Positions 22,162-34,100 of a DNA stretch of 64,000 nucleotides are shown here, in pieces. The stretch comes from Caprella mutica (Eukaryota > Arthropoda > Malacostraca > Amphipoda > Caprellidae): contig CANNZV010000265.1 of the NCBI GenBank assembly GCA_947561585.1, positions 280,289 to 344,288 on the forward strand, written 5' to 3'. Both the position numbers and the translations under genes were made by a program. The notes under the pieces were generated by a model. The model was given only the letters and a program-made list of their open reading frames with translations, made no database searches and was not told the DNA's origin. How positions within the stretch are numbered: position 1 is the first letter of the stretch; every line of letters starts with the position of its first letter.

Positions 22162-25100
22162 CTGAAAAAAATAAAAAAACATTTAGTAATTAGATTTAAA
22201 AAATTTAAAATGTAAGTTGGTAGCTAGTTAATAAAAAAATAAGGTAAGCTACCCGACAGAAGAAGCTACCCGACAGAAGAAGCTATCCGACAGAAGAAGC
22301 TACCCGACAGAAGAAGCTATCCGACAGAAGAAGCTACCCGACAGAAGAAGCTACCCGACAGAAGAAGCTACCCGACAGAAGAAGCTACCCGACAGAAGAA
22401 GCTACCCGACAGAAGAAGCTACCCGACAGAAGAAGCTACCCGACAGAAGAAGCTACCCGACAGAAGAAGCTACCCGACAGAAGAAGCTACCCGACAGAAG
22501 AAGCTACCCGACAGAAGAAGCTATCCGACAGAAGAAGCTATCCGACAGAAGAAGCTACCTGACAGAAGAAGCTATCCGACAGAAGAAGCTACCCAACAGA
22601 AGAAGCTACCCAACAGAAGAAGCTATCCGACAGAAGAAGCTACCCAACAGAAGAAGCTATCCGACAGAAGAAGCTACCCAACAGAAGAAGCTACCCAACA
22701 GAAGAAGCTATCCGACAGAAGAAGCTATCCGATAGAAGAAGCTATCCGACAGAAGAAGCTATCCGACAGAAGAAGCTATCCGACAGAAGAAGCTATCTGA
22801 CAGAAAAAGCTATCTGACAGAAAAAGCTACCTGAGAGTGCAAGCTACATGAGAGTGCAAGCTACCTGACAGAATAAGCTATCACTCACGCATTGTCAGCC
22901 TCGCTCTCCTCAAACTCCATCTTTGATCTGTGTCTCTCGTATATGAAGATCACGAGGCAGAGGATAACGACTTCAGCGACTATTCCGAGGAAGGGCCAGA
23001 GTGCAGCGTAGATGTCCTTCACACGCACGTTAGAGGTGGTGTTGTAGAGGATGGAGGGGTGGTTGGTGATGAGACATGTGTAGTGACCACGAGCATCCTG
23101 AAACAAAACACATCTGTTATGATAAATTTAACCAAGTAATTTTTTCCCAAATACTACCCAATTGTTTAAATGTAGGTAAAAACAACTCATATGCAGGACT
23201 GTATAAAACTACAGTTAGCTACTTTTATTTTTTTATTTTACTGTTTGGCAAACAGTTTTCCAACATGTCCATGGACCTAATCTACGATTTTAGTGTTTGA
23301 CAAACACTGAGCTTGAATGTTCGTTACTCAGTTTGACAGTGTGTACGGGACATTATTTTATGGGACAGTAGTATCTGGGACTCCTTACTAAATGGCATAT
23401 TAGTGTAGCTACCGGGCACATTAATATACAGGACATTACTTCTCGAGGCATAAGTACATGTGACATCAACCCCCTCTCACCTGTGTGATATCAGACAGCA
23501 CGATGGTGGCATTGGCCAGTCCCTTCTCACTGTCCCTGTACTCAAGACTAGTGCCATTGACGGCATGGTCCAGAGGTACATCGTCTGTGGGGACATCAAT
23601 GTAATTAATAGCACGGTTATTTTTTAGAGTTAAAAATGATATTTAAATATTCCAAGTGACATGGAGGCTTTTAGAACAAGGAACGTGAAACTACGATCGA
23701 GATCATTGCTATTTTTTTTAAAGACAATATTTTATTAAAATTAAAAGGATACAATCTTTAAAGAAGATAATGGGTGGAGTTTAGTGATGGGGTTAACCTA
23801 ATCATTTAAAAATAAATAGGGTCAACAAATTAATAAGGAAAACATAATCCTTATGACAAATAGTTAACACTACTATCTAAAAGCTATAAGCCAATTTGTA
23901 TTTGGTGGCAATGTACACAAACATCAGGGGCTTATTTACATAATTTCATTTATCCAATCAAAAGCTCATAAATTTATCTTTAAACTTTGAAATTTAAAAG
24001 GGAAAATGAAATAGAGTCAAGAAGGAAATTCTTGTAAGCTAATTTTCAATTTTAACTGTAGATTTAGGTAGCTAGCCAGCTACCTACAATAAATCTGACT
24101 TAATTTTTAGAAAAATAAGAGGGCTTTTGAACATGATATACAATCTGGTAGCTAGCTAAAAAACCATATTAGCTATATATATCCTTCCTGTTTTTAATGG
24201 AGAAATATGATAAAAAAAATGGTAAATAAAGTGTAGTCTACTAGAACCAATAGCTACTCTTTGGTCTAAAACACAGTGGGCTAACTTACAAATTATTGGT
24301 CGGTTCCACACCATTGGTCATAGCTATAAGAATAAATGATAGCAATAGCTAATAATTTTTAATATAATTTAGTAGCTAGCTATATCATTTTTTCTTCTAT
24401 GATCGATGGTCCAGAAGACTAAATTTTATTTACCATTTCTTTCCGCGTTATTATTTTACACGGGTTTTAGCTATGTCCGGTAAGAGTAGTGTTCCACCTC
24501 CCTCACCTTTGTACCAAGAGACAGTAGGCATGGGAATACCATCAGCATCACAAGTCAGACTGAACTGGTCACCCTCTAGAGCTGTGGTGCTCAGGGGAAG
24601 GTTCTTAACCAGGAGGGTAACCACGTCAACCTCGTGAGTCTTGGTGCTGTCTGTGGTGGACTGGAAGAAGAAACTGAGACTTGAGATTTGGCAATCTATT
24701 TCTATTTAAAAATTATAAAAAATTTTGCTAATGTAGCTAAAAAAATGGAATAACATAATATTCTCATTAAGATTATTTCTGTTCCATAAATAGTTATAGC
24801 TAATCTTAAGGTTTAACATCGGCTTCTGAACAAAAGACCACATATCGCTAACATCAAAAGGAAATTGAATACAAGGGACTGGAAGAAGCAGTCAAGAAAG
24901 GAAAGTGACTCCATAAACAAAGTCACCTCCCACCAGACGCTGACAAGGCTCAAGGATGCCTAAAAGCTAGCGTCGACCAGGATCGCTTCCCGCAATTTGC
25001 GCAAACTTTGCTTTAACTCGGAAAATAAGTTAGGTATCTTAACAAAAATTGGCATGAGTATTCACCTCTGTATGATGCATAATCGTAGTAATTCTTAAGT

Positions 25101-28100
25101 TTCTATCTCTAGTACTTTCTCTTTTATGGGATGAAATATATGCGGGGGAGAATTCTGACTTTAAGGGGTCGTTTCCCGCAGTGCCTGGGATCGGTTCCCG
25201 CACTGCGGGAACCAACCCTTTTTGAACTGCCCCGCAGTGCGGGAACCGACTCTCATTCATTATCTACCACGTTGTGGGAATCAGCCATGAAGAGTAGCTA
25301 GTCCTCACTACACTACGATAATGATTGCTTTTGATAACGTTGCCAGGTTAAATGAAACAAGTTATGAAAATGCTTTATTTAAGATACAGAATTTCCTAAA
25401 ATCCACGTCTGATTCTTCAGCACTACTACTAGTGCTGGAGCAAATTGGCTGCAACTGTTCATCTACTTTTTCCGTTTTCCTATTTTAACAATTCATTTTC
25501 TTTTCTTTCTCCATTTCATCACAAAATTCTTAATTCATCTATTGTCAAAACTTGAGCTTCAAGATTTATCCTACGTCGAACTTTTCGATGTTGCACTCTT
25601 TGTGTGAAGTGGTCTTTCAAAATCTGCTCGAAACTCCTATTGATAGATATTTCTTTCTTATAGAATGAGGTATTCAATTCAGTGAAAGTGTTCTCTTTGT
25701 GATAATTGATGTGGGCGCTACCAGATAGGTTTGGTTCTTCTATATCGCCTGGCTACTTTTGGGGACTTGCTTGAGGTGTGAGTTTCCTTTTCTCCTCGGG
25801 AGGTTAGTGGTGGTTATCTTTCACTGCTTTTCCGATCGTGCATGTTGTGCACGATCGGGGGAGCGTGCCAATAGCCATAAGGTTGACACCTGTAAATAAA
25901 GTTTGATTTTATAGAGCAATTCTGCATGATACGCTATTAGCAATTTTATAGTGATTTTAACACTGAACTACATAATTTGTAACTATTACGTCAGGTCTCA
26001 CCTTTAAAAATGATACGTGGGTGTAACTTATCTCCGGCCACTGCTATCACTGTTATTGCTCCTAGTTCTCTTCATTCGGTCACGGAAAGCCCATTCGTGA
26101 ATTCCAATTTATTTTGCAGCTTTCCTTGATAGAGTCTACCACCCACTTTACCAATCGCATCTCTTACTTTCCTTTCATCTAATTTATTTCTCTTTTTTTT
26201 TTTGTTGAATTTTTTTTTTTTCGGCATGATCAAACAAGTTATGTAATGTATTTAATAGTTATGATAACCTGGAAGAAATATAATATATTACTCACGCTCT
26301 AAACATATAATATATACCTAATATGGATATTTTGATGTGCGGGAACCAACCCTGAAAAAGTGCGGGAAGCGACCCTAGCCCATATTTATCGATCGGGTCG
26401 ATTCTCGCACTTACGTTTTCCTTTATAGTTTTACAAATGGCTTGAGTTGACAAAATTCCTTTTAAAGCATGTTAACCAAGTACATACCCTATATGCATAC
26501 CAATTTTTAGATAGGTATCATCTTTCGTTTACTTGTAATGTCAAAGTTTGCGCGATAGTTGAAAACATCAGTTGAAAATTTTTCAGGTACCTAAAATGTA
26601 TGTTTTATTTGATCGCGAATAGAATTTTACTTATCGAGAGTATATCAAATGTAAATATATCAAAAGATTGCTAAGAAACAGCTCTTTTAGACTGTGTTTA
26701 CAGATTTGAAAAATAATGTTTTTTTCGGAAGTTATATAGAGTGCGGGAACCGACACCGGATCATTCACTGCGGGAACCGATCCGGGTCGACGCTACTCCG
26801 TGAATGCAGTCATTTAGCTACAAGGAATGTAACGAGCAAGCTACAACCACTAGTGGCTGCACTCACGGATAGAAGAGGAAAATGAAGAGGTGATAGTAAA
26901 TGAAGCCTACGAGTCTATCTACCTAACATAACAAAATTTAAGATCTCGTAGTTGAAGAGCATAACATTAGAGCTATACTCTAAAAATGAATCAGCTAGCA
27001 TTAAAAAAATTATAAAAATGGTAAAAAAACAGTTTCAACAAATTACAAATTCGAGACCCAAAGTGCAGCTATCTAAATGAATCATACATATCAATCCTAA
27101 AAAGCTAAAACCCTTGATTTTGAAGAGTTGTTAGCTAAAGCTATAGCATAATACACATGCTATAATTAGTGTAATAGCTATTAACTTACAACAATCTGAT
27201 CTCTTCCATCCACCCTCACTACTTACAGATAGCTACAGGGTGGGGCGTAAGTTTGGAAGCAATTTTTCAAACATTAATATAATTCTTAAAAATAAGTTCC
27301 TAAGTAGGTGATAGGGTTTGAACTATAGTAGAGACACTACATTATGACGTGGCAGTGTTATCTTTTACAAAAATTTACTCAATCTAAAAATGTCAGACAA
27401 AAGAGAAGCCATTACTGCTCTACACCGTGCCGGGAAGTCAGATTCCGTCATTTCAAAGACTCTCTCAATAGCGAGATCGACTGTTTGGAAGTGTGTGAAG
27501 CGTTTTAATGAGAGAGGAGACTTGACTGATCGTCCAAGAAGTGGTAGACCACGCTCACAACGCACCAAACAACTGATAAAATGTGCCCGAGAGAAGATCA
27601 GGAGGAACCCGAAAAGGTCAATGCGATTGTTAGCCAAAACAGCTAATGTGAGTCCCAGAACAATGAGAAGAGTTGTCAAAGAAGACCTAAAGATGTCCTC
27701 TTTTACGCTCCAAAAGAGACAGACTCTGTCAGAAGCTGTAAAGAAAAAGAGATTGGAGAGAAGCAAAGCACTTCTGAGAGAATTGAAGTCTGGCACGGCG
27801 GGTGAAATTGTTTGGTCTGACGAAAAAAATTTCAAAGTGGAAATGGCTCACAACCGGAGGAATGACAGAATAATTGGTAAAAGTGCAAAAGACATCCCAT
27901 ACAACCAAAAAACTGTCCACAGAACCATGAAACCTGCTTCAGTAATGGTCTGGGCCGCCGTTTCAGAAACTTGGAGATCTCCTTTAATTTTTGTGGAACA
28001 AGGCGCCAAAATCAATGCTAAATGTTATATTGAGAATATTTTGACGACAATGTTGGAGTCAGCTAAGGATCACTTCGGTAATGACACTCTATGGACATTT

Positions 28101-31100
28101 CAGCAAGACGGCGCGACTTCACATACTGCAAATGTCACTCAAAACTGGTGCCATGACCATCTTCCACGGTTTTGGTCCAAAGAAATGTGGCCTCCCTGCT
28201 CCCCAGATGTTAATCCTATGGACTTTTCGGTATGGTCCATTCTTGAATCAAAGGCCTGTGGTAAATTCCATCGCAGTGTGGATGATTTAAAGCGTTCGCT
28301 CCAGAGATCTTGGAAGGAAATTTCACAAGAACAGTTGCGTGCCGCAGTAGGAGGAGTTCGGAGAAGATTTGAGGCTGTTATTAAAAACAAGGGGAACATT
28401 TTGAATAAATTTATGATTTTTGAATTCTTATAAACCCTTATGTAATAATACATAACTGTAAATTATTAAATATATTTTTCGTTGGATTATAATATGCACT
28501 TTCATTTGCTTCCAAACTTACACCCCACCCTGTAAAACACAGGGTGATTATAGGTAAGAAAATAGGTATAATATTTTAATAGATAGTGAAATATCTTACA
28601 CTGTAGCTAGTATTGACAAACTCTCGGAATAGCTAGCTAGCTAATCTATATAGGGTAACTTCCCGAGTTATGGAACGGTTCTGCATTTTCGGTAGCTACA
28701 TAAGAAAAATATATATAATAGCTAATTACTATTTAACTGTTATTTTAATTTGTATCTATAATTCCTACAGGCATCAAGGAAACCAATTAAATAAACATTA
28801 TATTTTTTTAGAGTAAAAATATAGAACTGTCCAATAAATTACTCTGTAGGGTAAGTTCTGAATTATCGGTCAGTACTACATCTTCGGTCATATCAGAAAG
28901 AACAATATAAAAATTATTATTAGGTAGCTAGCACTGTGTAATAATAACAATTTTTATATTATTTTTTCTTATATGACCAAAGATGTAGTACTGACTGATA
29001 ATTACCTTATAGCTAGGTAGACTAAATATATTTATGTAACATCGCTAATTAGCTAGTAGAGTAAACCTATGCTAGCTAGACATTTACTTGGAGAAGTAGT
29101 TAGCTAGCTACCATTAATAGATGGAACATTTACTTCGCTCACAAGTGTGAAGAATCATTAAAAAGAATCATTAAAAGTTTAGAACATAAAAATTACCAGT
29201 AAGCCATTATAATTTTAACAGTTAAAAAAAGCCAGAAGTGATGCTACTTGAATTACTAATTAAACTATGTCTGGTATGAAAAAAATATATATTAATATAA
29301 CTACCTAGCTAGGTACACTTTTTGTATTTGTTACTATAATAGTACCTAGCTATTTGCACTTGTAAATAGCTGACACTTGTATTTTTTAAAAGAACAGAAG
29401 TCAATGAGGTTATAGCTACATATAAATAGTTTCAAACTCTTGACGAACCTGCATTATGTATTTTTCTTTCCCGTTTCTTTAGATAAATGACTAAAGAAAT
29501 CTATGACTAACAAATTCTTTTTTAAAAAGAATCTGTTTTGTAATGTGATAGAAATAAAAGATTGTGAACATATCTTAGTCAATCAGTTCGAAAACTTTAG
29601 AGGGTCCGAAAAATTGCTTTTTTTTTATGCTTAAAACTCACTGACTTTATTAATTTTTAGGCAGAAAATTAATATTTTACAGGAGAAACCAAAACGTAAA
29701 TAAGAGCAAAGATCATAACTACCTGACACTTGTATTTCCCCACATCTGCTGCTTCAGTTGGTGTGATGGTCAAGTTGGTTGGTGACATAATGTAGTGGTC
29801 ACTTTCAATCAGCCTCTCCCCATCTTTGTACCTGAAAAACAACAAAATGTTAATTAGGTTTTCATCACAATAAACAAACAAGTAAAATAAAACAAAGTGA
29901 AGGTCATCAGTCCAAATAATAATAATAGCAGCTGCAATAACAATGTATATTATCATCAAACTCATCTGTTTTTTAAATGATTGATTAAACAAATAGCTAG
30001 GTACTGATTATGTCAGTGATATAACTATACAAGAGAAAAAAAGAGCATTAATAAATAGAATTGAAAACCTTTTCTTCAAACTAATTATTATGAGCTATCA
30101 ATAACACAGTCAATAAAAAGATATTCATTGGTAGTCTCTCACCAATCAATTTCTTCGGCAGTGATGTTGCAAACAAGTGTGAGTTTCTTAGGCACCTTCA
30201 TGATCCTAACATCATCTCCACCTGAGAGATAAGGTAAATAAGGTTTAAGGTAAATATTTGCCAAATACTCCATCAATATCTCAGTGTTAGCTTTATCCAA
30301 TATATGCTACAAGTGAGATAGAGAAAGAAGGAGAAAGTGATAGTAGCTACTTTAAAAAGTGGTTTTAAATCTTTAAATTTGAATTCAAGAAAAGGCTATA
30401 TTCAAATATATAATTGTACCTTTAATAATTAAATGGAAGTACATGTAAGTTTAGCTATGTGTGTGCATGTAAATTTTAGTAGTGTAGTAATTGTGTGTAT
30501 GTCTGTGTTTAGGTATGTTTAGGTGTGTGGTTGTATGAAGGTATGAGTGATTTTATCTGACTTTATATTTATAACTTTTTAATTGACCAGGCAATAATAC
30601 AAGGTACCAGGAAGGGTTTCAGAAATTTATTTACTTTGATAATCTTAACTTTGAAATTTTTCATATTTATTGTATTTTTCTGAATAAAGTCTTATTATCT
30701 TATTATAATTTCATTATGAACCAAAATCTATTCATCACGATGAGTAATAATGATGCACCGAGCTATTAAAAAAAAGTAGCTAATTGCTAGCCATAGGGAA
30801 AATTAGCATCAATTAACTATTAGTCACAATCCTTTTACAATATCCACTTATGTTAACACATTGACTACATATTGGTACTCATTTGTACCACTATGCAAAT
30901 TAATGATAGAAAAGGAAGTAGCTACATATATATACCACTGTCAATATTGTAAATCCAAATTAAACTGTAACCAAATTACCCTAATTATACCACTGTTTTT
31001 GTCATACTGACAATATCACTAGGTACACACAGAGATACCTAGTATCTCTAGTACCAGCATGGGACACGTGATACAAAAGCAATAACAAGAATATGTAATT

Positions 31101-34100
31101 TTGTAGATGTTAGTGATTTTGGTGAGCACTTCTTAAGAATTTCTTACTGGTTTTCATATAACAAGTTAGTCTAAAAATGGAAAAAAAATTGAAGTTTTGG
31201 TGAATGACCCTTATTTAATCGACTAAAAATCAAAATGTTGGAAATCAGAAAGAAAAACCTAATAGAAAATAAGTATCTGACAACTACAGAAATATTAATA
31301 GCTAATTGTGAAAATATTACTGATAGCTACTACCTATTTAGAGAATTATTAATACTCTTTACATATATTATAGATTTATATTCAGAGGAATTGATAATTT
31401 AAAAAATAGCTACATTAGAAACATTATAGATATATATTCAGAAAAATTAATAATCTAAACACATATTAGCTATACCTAGATAGATCAATGTATGTTTAGA
31501 ATTATTAATAGAAATATAATAGATATACATGTTTAGAAGTATTAATTAACAAACATATTTGATATATCATAGATAGATATAATTCGATTATTTTTCTCAC
31601 CTTCCACCAGAAAGGCAGCTGTTCCACTACTTCCTCCACCTCCTCCTCCGGCAGCTGGAAAGAAAAGAGAGTGGTTAAGGTAAGCCGGTAAGTCAGAGTT
31701 AGGAAACAATACCACAGTTCAATCATGCCAGTCTGTATTTGGTGCATAAAATCCTACTTCCTTTTCAAAAATCTGAAAAAATCCACTAACAATTTCCAAT
31801 AATTTTGCTAATCTATCAACATTTTCCCAATTTAGGTACCAAATATTAATGGTAGCATAGGAATAAATAGCTAAAAATCCACTGACTTCGATAGAATATT
31901 ATTTTCAAAGCGGAAAAAAATTACAATGGAAATAACCATGAAATACAGTCTGGCAAGTCTGTACCTATTTGGTGCACAAAATCTTACTGACTTTTTCAAA
32001 AAGCTGAAAAAAATCCACAAACAGGCAACAATTTCCAATAAATTGGCTGATCCACCAATATTTTCCATATTCATGCTGATAATTTATCCACCGATTATTA
32101 ATGGTAAATTGGTAACATAGGAATAAATAGCTATGTTTACCAAGATATATAGCCTTCCAATCATGTTATAGGGGAAAGTATAATATAAATACAATAAAGA
32201 ATTAAATGACTATTATTGTATACTTTTACTTATATGATTAAAAAATGTCCTGAAATGATAGTGAAATATAGAGGTAGCTAATATCATTCATGAAGTATGT
32301 CCATGGTGTCCGTGCCCGTTGTCTCTACTTGCAAATATATTGACGAGTAGGTGAGTGATTGTAAATGTAAATTTGAGCCTTTGAATTGCAATTGGAGAAA
32401 ATGAAGAGAAATACCTAATTTTCTCATGTGCTATGAGTATAATGCTACATTGTTATTAGGTATTCTAGAGAGAATTTATGAAGATTTTATCATTTTGAAG
32501 ACTGGAGTCAGTGGAGTGAAATTCAGCTCCTTTTTGATTTGGAGAGATGGAGAGACCAGACTGTATTCAACAGTAAATTTCACCAACATGTCAGTGGAAT
32601 TTTCCCCTCTGAAAATAATATTCTAGCAAAGTCAGTGGATTTTCAGCTATTTGTTCCTATGTGCTATATTAATGTTACCACTAATTTTTGGTGGCTAAAT
32701 TGGGAAAATGTTGATGGATCCCAGATAATAAAGCATGTCCAAACTCGCCATTTTAATGGTGAGTTTGTGACAGTTATTTTGAGCCCTTCACTTGCAAATG
32801 GCGAGAAATATCTAATTTTCTCCTATGCGACAATGTTATTTTGCCAGTCAGCAGAATATATATGGGAGATATTTGGGATATTCTCTCCAAACAGATTTGA
32901 ATTATTTCCTATGTTACACTTTACAATAATTTTGCTACGAATACTTCTGAATTATTCCCTATATTTACATTAATTTCGCTACTAACAGAATAAGAGATCT
33001 CTACGAACAATTTACCAGTTTCTGCACACTGGTTATTTAGGAGAGTTTATGATAATTTGATCATTTGGGAGAGAAATTTAGTGGTTTTTGGAGAGACAAA
33101 TGGAGAGTTTATGAGCCACACTATTTTACAGTTATACTTGGGGTGGATAAGCCAAAATATTGGAAATTGTTGGTGGATTTTTTCTGCTTTTGGAAAGTCA
33201 GTGGGACTTGGTGCACCAAATACAGACAGGTGGAAAGGCAGGAGAGCCTGCTGCCTGCGAGGCTGCAGAGGTAAAATATTTATGATCCACACTGTTTTAT
33301 TTTTACTTTGGTGAACCGTGCCAGTCTGTATTTCATGGGAAATTCCACAGACATGTCGGCCAGTCTGCAAAGCATGCACAATCAGTCTCCGAATATTTAA
33401 TTTTTATGGCAATTTGTCTCCAAAGATTTTCCAATTTCTCTCCAAAATGACCAAAAATCTCAAAATTCTCTCCACTAATTACATGTAAACATAGGAATTA
33501 ATTGGGAAATTGTCGCCGGATAATTCAGGAGACTAATTTAGTAATTTTAAGGCATCAATAGTCGACTGATAAACTTCACAACTTCATGCATCTTATGCAG
33601 TCTGGCATGTCGGCCATGTTACAAAGTATCCAGTTTGTTTTTGGTGCACTGAACTCCTCTGACTTTTTCAAAAATCTGAGAAATAGCTGCCAACATTTTT
33701 CATCAATTTGTCTAGTCCTCCAACATTTTTCCAGTTTCTCCTTCAAATATTAATGATAATATAGGAATTAATAGCTAAATATCCTCCGACATTGTAGGAA
33801 TTTGAAATTGAAAATCTCCTGACATATCATTGGAATTTAGATTTACCACCAAATACAATCTGCCGCCAGTCTGCAGAATATGGAACATTTTTCCAAGATT
33901 CTCTGCGCCAGATTGCATTAGTTGTTGTCTAAGAGCCGCCATTTCACCAACAGGTTATTTGAAGAGCCGTGGGGATTTCATATCTGAGCCGTGGGATAAA
34001 AATCGCGAGCCGTGGGATAAGAATCGCGAGCCGTGGGATAAAAAATACGAGCCGTGGGATAAAAAATACGAGCCGTGGGATAAAAAATACGAGCCGTGGG

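Noticed and set aside
22247..22880. CRISPR-like regular array
   Set aside because: Units are contiguous with no unique spacers, in a eukaryotic gene; a simple tandem repeat. The same holds for the other arrays.
22930..23300. Plus-strand frames opposite the last basigin exons
   Set aside because: Shadows of the basigin coding strand.
27365..28453. Minus-strand frames over the maT element
   Set aside because: Antisense to the intact transposase.
32426..33314. Several 66-144-codon frames in basigin intron 1
   Set aside because: They lie in repeated, inverted segments, with no domain similarity or consistent frame between copies.
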